Made by a program: the position numbers and the translations under genes
Assembly: GCA_964534125.1 (NCBI GenBank)
Contig: CAZHOJ010000009.1
Span: 62,001 to 126,000, forward strand
DNA length: 64,000 bases
Reading direction: 5' to 3'
DNA from: 2-02-FULL-55-14 sp964534125
GTDB taxonomy: Bacteria > Bacteroidota > Ignavibacteria > UBA10030
Shown here: piece after piece, positions 52,669-61,128 of the stretch
Position numbering within the stretch: position 1 is the first letter of the stretch
Layout: every line of letters begins with the position of its first letter
The notes under the pieces: model-generated
Told to the model about the DNA's origin: nothing
The model's input: only the letters and a program-made list of their open reading frames with translations
The model's database searches: none

Positions 52669-53907
52669 ATGAAATACTCATCACGGTTGGACGATCTGGG
52701 GACAGAGACCGCCTTCGAAGTGCTGGCGCAGGTGAACGAGCTCAGGGCGAAGGGAAAGAATATCGTCGCCCTCTCCATCGGAGAGCCTGCCTGTGCGACC
52801 GCGCCCAATATCAAGGAAGCGGCAAAGAAGGCGCTGGACAAGGACCTGACGCATTACAGTGCGTCGCAGGGGATCGCAGAGTTCCGCGCGGTCATTGCGA
52901 AGGACATCAGCGAGCGACGGAGGATCAGCTTCACACCGGAAGAGGTCGTGGTCGTCCCGGGCGGCAAGCCGGTCATCTTCTTTGCCGCCCTCGCAATCCT
53001 GGAGCCGGGGGACGAAGCGATCTATCCCAATCCGGGGTATCCGATCTATGAATCGATGATCAGCTTCACGGGCGCGAAGGCCGTTCCGCTCCGGTTGCGC
53101 GAGGACAAGAAGTTCAGCTTTGACGTGGAAGAGCTTCGCTCGAAGATCACGGACCGGACGCGCCTGATCATTGTGAACTCGCCTCACAATCCCACCGGGG
53201 GGGTGATCCCGAAGAAGGACCTCGAAGTGGTCGCAGACCTCGCCAGGAAGCACGACCTCTGGGTCCTCTCCGATGAGATCTACAACCGGATGGTCTACGA
53301 TGCGGCATTCGAGAGCATCATCCAGTTCCCCGGCATGAAGGAGCGCACGATCATTCTGGACGGACATTCGAAAACATACGCTATGACAGGGTGGAGGGTA
53401 GGGTATGGCGTGATGCCGAAGAAGATGGCAGGGTACATGACGAAACTGATGACGAACTCGAATTCCTGCACGGCGACGTTCACACAGCACGCAGCGATGG
53501 AGGCGATCATCGGTCCACAGGACTATGTGGTTGGGATGGTCGAGGATTTCCGGGCGAACCGTGACCTTGTCATCGAGGGGCTGAACCGCATCCCGGGATT
53601 CCGCTGCCACAAGCCGGCCGGGGCGTTCTATGCGTACCCCAACGTCACGGACGTGTGCAGGCAGAAGGGATTCCGGAGCTCACGCGACCTCCAGCAGTTC
53701 TTCCTCTACAAAGCAGGAGTGGCCGTGCTCGGACAGCAGTGTTTCGGTGCGCGCCTGAAGGAGGAGGATCAGGAATATATCCGGCTGTCCTATGTCTCTT
53801 CGGCGGCCGACATCAAAGAGGCGCTGAAGCGGATGGAGGCTGCGCTGGCGGATGACCGATTGGTGCAGGAGTTTCTCAAGGAGGAGAAGATCTCACGGAC
53901 TGCTTGA
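52669..53907 (+). CDS. Pyridoxal-phosphate aminotransferase, class I/II (AspC-like)
   Basis: A 412-residue fold-type I aminotransferase. It shows VVVVPGGKPVIFFAALAIL for the cofactor phosphate site, IVNSPHNPTGGV (the conserved NPTG loop), SDEIYNRMVYD, and the Schiff-base Lys in LDGHSKTYAMTGWRVGY. It should use aspartate, alanine or an aromatic amino acid with an oxoacid; the substrate is not clear. Coupled to transketolase by a gap of 9 bp, so expression is probably shared. A terminator follows at 53933. Confidence 0.92.
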   Translation: MKYSSRLDDLGTETAFEVLAQVNELRAKGKNIVALSIGEPACATAPNIKEAAKKALDKDLTHYSASQGIAEFRAVIAKDISERRRISFTPEEVVVVPGGKPVIFFAALAILEPGDEAIYPNPGYPIYESMISFTGAKAVPLRLREDKKFSFDVEELRSKITDRTRLIIVNSPHNPTGGVIPKKDLEVVADLARKHDLWVLSDEIYNRMVYDAAFESIIQFPGMKERTIILDGHSKTYAMTGWRVGYGVMPKKMAGYMTKLMTNSNSCTATFTQHAAMEAIIGPQDYVVGMVEDFRANRDLVIEGLNRIPGFRCHKPAGAFYAYPNVTDVCRQKGFRSSRDLQQFFLYKAGVAVLGQQCFGARLKEEDQEYIRLSYVSSAADIKEALKRMEAALADDRLVQEFLKEEKISRTA

Positions 53908-53932
53908 GGAGGTGTGGCGCATATGTGTGACG

Positions 53933-53962
53933 AGGCCCTTCCGAAAACGGGAGGGCCTTTCA
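53933..53962 (+). terminator. Terminator after the aminotransferase
   Basis: GAGGCCCTTCCG / CGGGAGGGCCTTTC with a 4-nt AAAA loop and one mismatch, then CAATTTC. It also overlaps the end of the converging gene at 53966. Confidence 0.8.
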
Positions 53963-53965
53963 ATT

Positions 53966-54811
53966 TCAGGGGAACCGGACGTCATCGATGATCCGAACAG
54001 GATATGTGCCCACAGCGATACCGAAGTGTTTCTTGTCCCTTCCATATTGATTGTACGTATGCCACACAGAGAGCCATGAGGAGGAGAGGACGTTCAGAGA
54101 GATCATATACCCTGTCATAAATCCCGTCCCGAACATCGGAGCATACAACGCCGGGGCCTTGTAGAAGGAGACAAAGCCGGCATGCATGCGCGCACGAAGA
54201 CCAGGCGCTGAAGCCGGATGCACGGCGATGCTCGTGCCTCCCTCAGCATAGCTGGGACCACTGCCGGTCAGGAACGAAGCGCTCACGATGCCGCTCAGGC
54301 TCACGTCACGCGCCGAAACGAACGGCGTCCTCACAGACCCGTATGCGGCGGCATGGACGAGCATTGTGCGATAGTATGGGAGGCTGATCCGATCGATGCC
54401 GGATCCGGCATGGTAAGCATCCTGGAGAAGTTGGCCGCCGAAATTTCCGGCGAGCATCACGCCGAAACCGAACCGTCCTTCCCATCCCGGTTTTCGCACC
54501 TCGGTCAGCCAGCGCGCCGTGAGGAGGTCGAACCGCACCAGATTGGCCTTCGAGGTGACGATGTTCAGGTAAAGATCGATGTGATGAGCCGTCATCCCGG
54601 AGGTCCGGGAGATCCGTCCCCAGAAGTTGGCAGTCTGGAAATCGTCCTCCCCGGGGAATGTGCGGGCCCCGAAGAGCCGGTTGAGAGTGCCCTCAAACAG
54701 TACATTATCGTTCCAGTATCCGATTGCGAAGCTGCTGCTGTCTTCGGCTGTCGATTGTGCCCTTAGCCCGGTTGTCCCCGCAAGCAGCAGCAGACAGACA
54801 AAGAGTCTCAT
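53966..54811 (-). CDS. Probable outer-membrane beta-barrel protein, unknown function
   Basis: A 281-residue protein with a signal peptide (LFVCLLLLAGTTGLRAQS). The mature part has alternating hydrophobic strands and many aromatic residues (SFAIGYWNDNVLFEGTLNRL, HIDLYLNIVTSK, GRFGFGVMLAGNFGGQ). The opening GYWNDN resembles the start of LpxR-like lipid A deacylase barrels (which read ENDN), but the rest of that family's motif was not found. I see no enzyme residues to support a role. It converges with the aminotransferase gene. Confidence 0.65.
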   Translation of the reverse strand: MRLFVCLLLLAGTTGLRAQSTAEDSSSFAIGYWNDNVLFEGTLNRLFGARTFPGEDDFQTANFWGRISRTSGMTAHHIDLYLNIVTSKANLVRFDLLTARWLTEVRKPGWEGRFGFGVMLAGNFGGQLLQDAYHAGSGIDRISLPYYRTMLVHAAAYGSVRTPFVSARDVSLSGIVSASFLTGSGPSYAEGGTSIAVHPASAPGLRARMHAGFVSFYKAPALYAPMFGTGFMTGYMISLNVLSSSWLSVWHTYNQYGRDKKHFGIAVGTYPVRIIDDVRFP

Positions 54812-54985
54812 TCCCGCCTCTCTCAGTGTCCCTTCAACGTACGCAAGAGAATCATCAAGAGCATGGATATGTGCTCGTATGAGCGCATGCGGACGAGATG
54901 CAGTGAGAGCTGTACACGGCAGGTTGGATGGTGACCTGCCTGTGAGAAGCTGTCGAGATCGGCAGGAAGTGGGAGGGGGGAGAGG

Positions 54986-55744
54986 TCAGCCCGGAATGTC
55001 GTCCGCCAGGGCCCGATCCAGCCGTCGCTGAGCATCCTTGTATTGATGCCTCTCCCTCTCGTTTGTTGGCGAAAGACTGATGACCTTTCGCAACGCATCG
55101 AGGGATTCATCTTGTCGTCCCATGGATCGTAGCGTCCCGTACATCTCATAGTGCGCGAAGCTGTTTCTGGGATCGAGCCTCAGTGCTTCCAGCAGGTGTC
55201 GCTCAGAATCCTCCAGCGTTCCATAGATCGCACGTCCAAGTATCCCGTTCACGATCGTCCGTTCCACCCAGCTGAGCCGCGACACACCCCGACAGTAGAT
55301 CCCGAGGAGTACGTGAGACATCGAGTACGAAGGATCGATCTCCAGCGAACGCAGAAGGTTCCTTTCGACGTCCTGGGCGATGTCCAGCTTCTCTGGAAGA
55401 GACTTGAAGGGGGTCAGGCTGCCATGGCATAATGCAAGCATGAACCATGATGTCGCACTGTCCGGATGGGCGGCGATAAGTTCCTGCGCATACTGAAGGG
55501 CTGTCCGATAGTATGTCTCCGATGAATCCGATGCGCGCAGCGAGAGGCGGCCGATGTCACTCCAGGCACGTGACAGCCGAACGAGGGTATGGTAGTCATG
55601 TGGATCTGCGTGATATGCCCTGGTGTACAGGGCGATCGCATCCCGGGTCCTGAAATCGGCATACAGGGCATCGCCTTGGCGGAGGTACAGATCGTCATCA
55701 TCGATGGGAAGCAGGACAAGGAGCAGGAGGCCGAGTGTTCTCAT
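54986..55744 (-). CDS. TPR-repeat protein, exported
   Basis: A 252-residue protein with a leader-like hydrophobic start (LGLLLLVLLPI). Four to five tetratricopeptide repeats follow, for instance AIALYTRAYHADPHDYHTLV, YYRTALQYAQELIAAHPDSA, RNLLRSLEIDPSYSMSHVLL and HLLEALRLDPRNSFAHYEMY. Such repeats mediate protein-protein contacts. Its place between envelope genes suggests a periplasmic scaffold. No partner can be named. Confidence 0.72.
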   Translation of the reverse strand: MRTLGLLLLVLLPIDDDDLYLRQGDALYADFRTRDAIALYTRAYHADPHDYHTLVRLSRAWSDIGRLSLRASDSSETYYRTALQYAQELIAAHPDSATSWFMLALCHGSLTPFKSLPEKLDIAQDVERNLLRSLEIDPSYSMSHVLLGIYCRGVSRLSWVERTIVNGILGRAIYGTLEDSERHLLEALRLDPRNSFAHYEMYGTLRSMGRQDESLDALRKVISLSPTNERERHQYKDAQRRLDRALADDIPG

Positions 55745-55900
55745 GAATGGAACATACGATGAAGAGATGAGATTCCGAAAGGCGGAATGTTATGCTTGTA
55801 TCAAGAAGTGCCGCGTCGGGGATGACTATCGCAGGAAGCACACGAGTCGGGACATGCTGTCCCCCCAGCTCGTGTGCTCCATGCGGAAGGCGGGGGAGCC

Positions 55901-56587
55901 CTACTTGTCCTTTGAGAGTATGAACTTGATCGGCGCTACCACCGTTGCCTTTTCCTTTCCGGTGGCCTCGAATTTCCATTTCCGAACGGTCGACACAGCT
56001 GCTTCGTTGAGCAGTTCGTGGCCTTTGATGACGCGTGCGTCTATGACATTCCCTTCGGCATCGATGGTCATCTCGACGAAGACTGTCCCCTCCACTTTGG
56101 CCTCGACCGCTCTCTCAGGATAGTATGGATCAACCCTCTTTATCAGCTTGGGAGTGCCGTCCTCTGATGCCTTGTCTCCTGGCTCCTGTTTGCTCTTGTT
56201 GCCATCCAATCTGAATTTGAAGGGTATAGCGACCGTCGCCTTCACCGGCTTTCCGTCGCGCTGTGCGGGTTCGAAGGTCCATGCGCGCGCGCTGGCCAGC
56301 GCGGCCTGGTCGAGATCATCGCGGACGCTCTTCTTCACAGATACATCAGACACTTTGCCCCCTGTGTCGATGGTCACCATCACGATGACGGTCCCTTCGA
56401 TCTGGTCCTTTTTCGCGGCATCCGGGTATGAGACGGGTGCCTGCGCGAGGGGTTTCGGGGGTACATCGAATGCCGCCACGGTCGTATCATCGGGAGCCGG
56501 CATGATGCCCGAACAATCGGGATAGGCATGGACCTGCCGTGGGAGGATGCACGCGGCCACTATAAGAGAAGCAAAAAGAGTATTCAT
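55901..56587 (-). CDS. Protein with two TonB C-terminal domains
   Basis: A 228-residue protein with a signal peptide (FASLIVAACILPRQVHA) and no N-terminal membrane anchor of the classic TonB type. Two TonB_C domains are seen: about 45-128 (YPDAAKKDQIEGTVIVMVTI, ALASARAWTFEPA) and about 145-226 (YPERAVEAKVEGTVFVEMTI, AVSTVRKWKFEATG). TonB_C domains touch outer-membrane receptors. The gene follows the ECF sigma and anti-sigma genes with 4 bp between stop and start, so it is probably the target or sensor partner of that regulatory pair. Confidence 0.88.
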   Translation of the reverse strand: MNTLFASLIVAACILPRQVHAYPDCSGIMPAPDDTTVAAFDVPPKPLAQAPVSYPDAAKKDQIEGTVIVMVTIDTGGKVSDVSVKKSVRDDLDQAALASARAWTFEPAQRDGKPVKATVAIPFKFRLDGNKSKQEPGDKASEDGTPKLIKRVDPYYPERAVEAKVEGTVFVEMTIDAEGNVIDARVIKGHELLNEAAVSTVRKWKFEATGKEKATVVAPIKFILSKDK

Positions 56588-56591
56588 CGTA

Positions 56592-57044
56592 TCACCTCAT
56601 GTTGGTCGTTGTCGTTGCAATGGCTGCCTCGACCTCCACTTCGGGAAGGGTCGGAACATAGATGACCCTCTCCTCCTGCGGCCGTGCTGTCGTTGCGGCA
56701 TCGACGGCGAAGAACAGGCTCGTCCCCAGCGCGAGAAGGATGGCAGCTACGGCAGGAAGAGGAACCCGGACCGATCGACCGAGAAAAGCTCTGCGATGAG
56801 AATGTGACGGAGGATGTGCGGCAGTTCTCCGGTGCCGGGCTGCTGCCGTTTGGATTCGAATGTCCAGGTCTGTCGGATACACAGGAAGGTCATCAAGATG
56901 TCTACGGATGAACCGGGACGATTTGAAGAATTCCCGGCAGGATGCGCATGCGGTGAGATGGGAGAACGTGGCAACCTGTCTCTCGTCCGGCAGTTCATTG
57001 TCAAGAAGCCGGGAAATATCTGACTGGAATTCGGCGCAGGTCAT
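56592..57044 (-). CDS. Anti-sigma factor with zinc finger (zf-HC2) and one membrane helix
   Basis: A 150-residue protein. The N-terminal zinc-binding anti-sigma domain has the ligands H-x3-C-x2-C in HLTACASC (about 29-36) after a helix with C3 (TCAEFQSDISRLLDNE). A linker rich in Arg/His leads to one membrane helix (PAVAAILLALGTSLFFAVDA, about 100-119). The rest is extracytoplasmic. It should hold the ECF sigma factor, whose gene overlaps it by 4 bp (57041-57044). Confidence 0.88.
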   Translation of the reverse strand: MTCAEFQSDISRLLDNELPDERQVATFSHLTACASCREFFKSSRFIRRHLDDLPVYPTDLDIRIQTAAARHRRTAAHPPSHSHRRAFLGRSVRVPLPAVAAILLALGTSLFFAVDAATTARPQEERVIYVPTLPEVEVEAAIATTTTNMR

Positions 57045-57583
57045 GATGCGTTCCTCTCTTTCACGAACGGTGCAAGCTTTGCGGCGAGCGCACGGCGCGC
57101 GCGAAAAATGCGGGATTGCACGGCGCTGATACTGGAGGAGGTGCGCTCTGCGATCTCGGCATACGAGAGTCCCTCGTACTCGACGAGCGTCAGCGCTTCG
57201 CGATATTCGGGCTTCAGCTGAGCGAGATAATGACGAACCAGTTGCTGTCGCTCGGTGACCTCATACTGATCGAACGGAGAGTCCGATACCCAGACCTCAT
57301 CGTCGGACAATCTCAGGGATTTCTGCTTGCGTGTTAGGCCATATGCCACATTCCTGGCGATCGTCATCAGCCAGGCCTTGGCCCGGTCGGGGTGCTGCAG
57401 GCCACCGAGGCCCGTCAACGCTTTCGTGAACGTCTCCTGGGCGGCCTCGGCGGCAAGGTCCCTGTCCATGAGAATATGGTAGGCATAATGGAATACGTCC
57501 TGTTTGTATCGTTCATACAGGGCCACGAAGGCATCGGGATCGTTAGATCTCAGAAGCTGGATGATCTCAGCGTCTGATCTCAT
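57041..57583 (-). CDS. ECF-type RNA polymerase sigma factor
   Basis: A 180-residue sigma-70 family protein with region 2 (FVALYERYKQDVFHYAYHIL, AAEAAQETFTKALTGL) and region 4 (LKPEYREALTLVEYEGLSYA, EIAERTSSSISAVQSRIFRA). It lacks regions 1 and 3, as ECF factors do. It should direct polymerase to envelope-stress or outer-membrane genes when released by the anti-sigma factor encoded next. The TonB_C protein gene completes the operon. Its own promoter was not identified. Confidence 0.92.
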   Translation of the reverse strand: MRSDAEIIQLLRSNDPDAFVALYERYKQDVFHYAYHILMDRDLAAEAAQETFTKALTGLGGLQHPDRAKAWLMTIARNVAYGLTRKQKSLRLSDDEVWVSDSPFDQYEVTERQQLVRHYLAQLKPEYREALTLVEYEGLSYAEIAERTSSSISAVQSRIFRARRALAAKLAPFVKERNAS

Positions 57584-57657
57584 CGTGTTCGTGCCGGCGG
57601 GTTCATACTAAGAAGATGCACGAAGGGGAGAAAACTTGCTGTCCTGAAAGCAACAAA

Positions 57658-57681
57658 CCCGCGCAATCATCACGCGGGCTT
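57658..57681 (-). terminator. Terminator after tRNA-Pro
   Basis: A stem CCCGCG (57658-57663) / CGCGGG (57673-57678) with a 9-nt loop. On the minus strand the sequence continues TTTGTTG. It lies about 60 bp past the end of tRNA-Pro. Confidence 0.6.
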
Positions 57682-57739
57682 ATTCCGTGGGCATTCTGCC
57701 CATCTTTTGCATGTTCCCTGCTCGTTGTACTTGGATCTG

Positions 57740-57815
57740 TCGGGGTGAGAGGATTCGAACCTCCGACTTCCTGCTCCCAAAGCAGGCGCTCTAAACCGGG
57801 CTGAGCTACACCCCG
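57740..57815 (-). tRNA. tRNA-Pro (anticodon TGG)
   Basis: On the minus strand the acceptor stem CGGGGTG pairs with CACCCCG. The D arm has GTAGCTCAG, and the anticodon arm CCTGC-TTTGGGA-GCAGG gives TGG. The T arm reads GGTTCGAATCC. No CCA is encoded (A73 is followed by CAG). It decodes proline. Confidence 0.96.
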
Positions 57816-58008
57816 AGACCAACGGATATCGAACAAGGGAGAATGAAGAACAAATACGTGTGGCGGACTCGCAACCCTAAAATACCCAGAATCCGGGGCA
57901 AAACAAAGGTAGGGGGCGACATGCGCTTGAGTGTGCACAACGGATTCGCTAGCTTTGGCTCATGCCTGACGTTCCGCTTCATCATTTCATCCACTACGGG
58001 AGGTTGTT

Positions 58009-58428
58009 ATGAAGAAGCTGCTGCTTGCTGCCGGAGCTGTGTTTGTGGCGAATACCGTCCTCGATATGGTGATTCATGGCGTCCTGATGGGATCACAGTA
58101 CGAGGCCGTCAAGGACATCTGGCGCCCTGACATGATGGACCTGACGTGGATCAGTTGGGTCATCTCGCTCATCGTCGCCGTGTGTCTTTCCTGGATCTTC
58201 GCCAAGGGCTACACGGGGAAGGGGATGATCGAAGGCCTCCGGTTCGGCGTTATCGTAGGTCTCATGATGAGCGTCGGTATGGCGTACGGGACATACATGT
58301 CCTTTGCTATCCCGTATTCGATGGCGCTGCAGTGGTTCCTCTACGGCATCGTGAAGTACATCCTGCTGGGGATGATCCTCGCCCTTGTCTACGGAAAAGA
58401 GGGAGACATCCCGCCAGGCTCTTCCTGA
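58009..58428 (+). CDS. Small four-helix membrane protein, unknown function
   Basis: A 139-residue protein with four hydrophobic helices at about 3-27, 48-66, 75-98 and 107-128 (VISLIVAVCLSWIF, FGVIVGLMMSVGMAYGTYMS). The first helix contains VANTVLDMVIHGVLMGSQY, with an His and a Tyr at regular spacing that suggests a conserved family (similar to DUF1761-like membrane proteins), but I could not assign it. AGGTTGTT precedes the ATG. A terminator follows. Function unknown. Confidence 0.72.
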   Translation: MKKLLLAAGAVFVANTVLDMVIHGVLMGSQYEAVKDIWRPDMMDLTWISWVISLIVAVCLSWIFAKGYTGKGMIEGLRFGVIVGLMMSVGMAYGTYMSFAIPYSMALQWFLYGIVKYILLGMILALVYGKEGDIPPGSS

Positions 58429-58466
58429 CCATCCATCGTTCGCTGCATCCCCATTCGGAAATGAGA

Positions 58467-58493
58467 AGAGCCTGACCTACCCGGTCAGGCTCT
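58467..58493. terminator. Terminator between the four-helix protein and converging gene
   Basis: An 11-bp perfect stem AGAGCCTGACC / GGTCAGGCTCT with a 5-nt loop. Plus strand GCCATTATTC follows. It lies 39 bp after the stop at 58428 and could act for both strands. Confidence 0.75.
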
Positions 58494-58547
58494 GCCATTA
58501 TTCTTCGGTCCCTCATTCGCAGGATGGCTGTGGGACCAATGCCGAAG

Positions 58548-59081
58548 TCAATGTCGGGATGCTGCGTGGAGCCTGACACGAGCGAGGATCTCGCGCCGTT
58601 TGTTCAGGAATGCCTCTGTGGCTTTCTTCCGCCGGGTCGTGTGCTGTTCGATGAGTCTCTTTGCACGTTGCCGGAAGAAGAGCCATGAACCTGCGGCCGC
58701 CACCGGCCCCATGATGATGCCGCCGACCATGTCGAGAACGATCCATCCCGCGAGGTATCCGGCAAAAGCGATGACGATCAGAATCGGTACCGGAAGCGAT
58801 GAGGAGGGCTTGTCACCAATGAGCACGAGCTTGTCGGTGCCGAACTTGACGCTCTTGTCATGGTCCTCCAGTTCCTTCTGGAGCAGGTTCATGTCCTTGA
58901 TCCAATCATCCGACGCCGTCCGCGTGAACAGCAGTTTCACCTGCTTGCGCGATTGTCCGCCTGTCAGCTTCGTATCGTCCTGTGCCGAGACGAGCGTCCA
59001 GCCGAATTCCTGTTGTTTTCGGACGACCGACTGCTTCTTTTCGGGGGCTGTCTCGACGACTGTTGTTTCCCTGCGTTCCAT
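58548..59081 (-). CDS. Membrane protein of unknown function with two central helices
   Basis: A 177-residue protein. The N-terminal 95 residues are soluble and polar (EFGWTLVSAQDDTKLTGGQS, QVKLLFTR) and look like a small alpha-beta domain. Two hydrophobic helices follow (about 96-115, VPILIVIAFAGYLAGWIVLD, and 118-137, VGGIIMGPVAAAGSWLFF), and a strongly basic helical tail ends the protein (RRKKATEAFLNKRREILARV). No family recognised. It follows the EnvC-like gene with 14 bp between them, on the opposite side of that gene's stop, in the same direction. Confidence 0.65.
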   Translation of the reverse strand: MERRETTVVETAPEKKQSVVRKQQEFGWTLVSAQDDTKLTGGQSRKQVKLLFTRTASDDWIKDMNLLQKELEDHDKSVKFGTDKLVLIGDKPSSSLPVPILIVIAFAGYLAGWIVLDMVGGIIMGPVAAAGSWLFFRQRAKRLIEQHTTRRKKATEAFLNKRREILARVRLHAASRH

Positions 59082-59095
59082 ACGTGCCCGTTCGG

Positions 59096-60337
59096 CTATC
59101 GTTTTGCCAGCCAGCTTTCGGGATTCTGCTTCACCTTTTCATGCCAGATCTCGAAGTGCAGCATGGAGCCGGACACGGTCTCGCCGCTTCGGCCTATCTC
59201 CATGCCTTCGACCACTTTCTGGTCCTCGGCGACCGTAATGTCCGCCATATGCGCGTAGACCGTACGGTAGCCATCGTAGTGATTGACGATCAGCACATTT
59301 CCGAATCCCGGAATGAATGAAAGGAGAGAGACCTCTCCGTCAGCGACCGCGTAGACGGGTGACCCGGCCCTGGTGGCGATGTCGATCCCGGAGTTCTCTG
59401 TCTTTGTCTTCAGGATGGGATGCGTGACCGTCCCGAATTTCGTCTGCACCTGCCCCGATGCGACAGGCCAGCGCAGACGTCCCTTGCGCTTCGAGAATGC
59501 GACAGCCGGACCGGCCGATGTGCTTGGCAGGTTGGGGAATGATCTGCTTGCCGTCGGGGCGCTGCGGTCCGCCAGAGCTCTGCGACGCTCGTCCGCCTCC
59601 CGTTCCTTCCGTATCCGCTCCTGTTCGATGAGGGCCGCAATGAGCTGCTCGACCTTCTTGATGGCGGCAGTACGCTTCGTCAGCTCCTGCTGGTAGGAAC
59701 GCTTGTCTCGCCGTACCCGCTGGAGCGTGTTCTTCCGCTCCGCATATGACCGTGTCAGACGTGTCTCTTCCCGGGTCTTCTCGTTCAAGACAGCCCGTTC
59801 GCGTTGCAGCTTGGCCTGCAGGTCCCTGTTCTTGGTCTCGAGGATCGTCTTCTTGGAAAGGATCTCCGTGAGGTCGCGGACGCGCTGATCGGAGAACTTC
59901 TTCATATACTCGAGGCGGATGTAGAATTGGTTGAGCGATTTGGAAGAGAAGAGTATCTCGAGGTCGTACACGCGGCCGTTCTTGTAGACCGAGCGCACCC
60001 ACCCGGCGTAGTGGCTGGTCAGTTCCGCCAGTTGGTCTTCGAGCTTCCCTATCGAGGAACGTGCACCCGCGATCTCTTTCGTGATCTTCGCTTCCTGGTC
60101 CTTCAGCTGGCGGATGAGTTTCCGGAGGAGCGTTGACTGCTGCTCGAGGTCGTCAATGCGCTGGAGCGTGGAGCGCTCCCGCCGGACGCTCTCGCTGAGC
60201 TTTTTTTCGAAAGCGTCGATCTCTGAGCGGAGCTTCTGGAGCTCGTTCTCGCGCTTCTGCAGTTCGTTGGTCCTTTGCGCGTGAACGAGCGGGCCGGCGA
60301 GCAGGAGCGACAGTATGCAGAGAATGGCTTTTCTCAT
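59096..60337 (-). CDS. EnvC-like murein hydrolase activator (coiled coil + M23)
   Basis: A 413-residue exported protein (CILSLLLAGPLVHAQ). Residues about 20-260 form a long coiled coil (ENELQKLRSEIDAFEKKLSE, LEQQSTLLRKLIRQLKDQEA). The M23/LytM domain occupies about 300-413 (NSGIDIATRAGSPVYAVADG, GNVLIVNHYDGYRTVYAHM, SGSMLHFEIWH). The final HFE and the missing first His (NSGIDIA instead of HxGxD) are typical of degenerate EnvC/NlpD domains that activate amidases instead of cutting. It should help daughter-cell separation. The ATG overlaps the stop of the preceding DUF4292 gene by 4 bp. The frame upstream of ATG 60337 lies in that gene. Confidence 0.88.
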   Translation of the reverse strand: MRKAILCILSLLLAGPLVHAQRTNELQKRENELQKLRSEIDAFEKKLSESVRRERSTLQRIDDLEQQSTLLRKLIRQLKDQEAKITKEIAGARSSIGKLEDQLAELTSHYAGWVRSVYKNGRVYDLEILFSSKSLNQFYIRLEYMKKFSDQRVRDLTEILSKKTILETKNRDLQAKLQRERAVLNEKTREETRLTRSYAERKNTLQRVRRDKRSYQQELTKRTAAIKKVEQLIAALIEQERIRKEREADERRRALADRSAPTASRSFPNLPSTSAGPAVAFSKRKGRLRWPVASGQVQTKFGTVTHPILKTKTENSGIDIATRAGSPVYAVADGEVSLLSFIPGFGNVLIVNHYDGYRTVYAHMADITVAEDQKVVEGMEIGRSGETVSGSMLHFEIWHEKVKQNPESWLAKR

Positions 60338-61128
60338 TCGAGCTCCACCCGTTCCGCATTTCGGGGAACAGAGAACGTGAACGAGGATGGTGAGACCACA
60401 TTCCAATTCACGGATTCGTAGAAGAGCGTCACACGCCGCCGGTCCTTATGCTGGGTGAGCGAGATCCTGCGGGGATAGGTCACATTTCCATCGGTCTCGA
60501 AGGAGGAGAATGACTGCTCACCAATGGGAGCGCCGGCGTCGCTGAGTAACTGTACCTTCCGGATGTCCTTCGTCGCCGGGTCCACCACATAGCGGCGTCG
60601 CTGACCCCCGTCAGGGAAGAGGAACACGGCATCCGGACCGTCCGCTGACGTGGTATAGACAGCTTGCCGATCCGCTCTCAGTACCGTTCCTCCTGTGAAG
60701 AGGGAAAGGATGTCGTCGAACGTCAGGGGCACGCGGAGTGCCTTCTCGAGGTTCTCAGGGGACGTCCTCCCCGTGTACAGCCTGTTCTGCAGGATATTGT
60801 ACAGCTGGAATTCCTCGCGGGTGACGAGTGCCTGGGCGACGGTGATACCGAAAGGCCCCTTGATTTCAAGTTCCAGAGAGTCAGGGCGGAGCAATGTGAC
60901 CGTGAATGCTGCCGATTGCGAGAACGAGGGGGATTCGATCTGAATGTTCCCTTCGCCCCGGAGCGAGCGGAGCGTTTCTTCGCGCCTGTCTGCCTGGGCG
61001 ACCACCTCATCGAAGGAGACGGTCATCGACCCCACGCGCACTGCCGGTGCCGTCGAACAGCCGGCACCAGAGAGCAGAAGGGTCCCGAGCAAGAGAAGGG
61101 AGAAGGGTTGTGGGGCGCCGTGTCTCAT
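60334..61128 (-). CDS. Outer-membrane lipoprotein, DUF4292/LolB-like
   Basis: A 264-residue lipoprotein (LLLSGAGC, C about 24). The mature part has the DUF4292 layout of a LolB-like half-barrel: LRSLRGEGNIQIESPSFSQS, FTVTLLRPDSLELEIKGPFG, REEFQLYNILQNRLYTG, and near the end YPRRISLTQHKDRRRVTLFY. Such proteins may carry lipids or lipoproteins to the outer membrane. It overlaps the TPR gene before it (ATGA at 61125-61128) and the EnvC-like gene after it by 4 bp, so all three are translated together. Confidence 0.83.
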   Translation of the reverse strand: MRHGAPQPFSLLLLGTLLLSGAGCSTAPAVRVGSMTVSFDEVVAQADRREETLRSLRGEGNIQIESPSFSQSAAFTVTLLRPDSLELEIKGPFGITVAQALVTREEFQLYNILQNRLYTGRTSPENLEKALRVPLTFDDILSLFTGGTVLRADRQAVYTTSADGPDAVFLFPDGGQRRRYVVDPATKDIRKVQLLSDAGAPIGEQSFSSFETDGNVTYPRRISLTQHKDRRRVTLFYESVNWNVVSPSSFTFSVPRNAERVELE

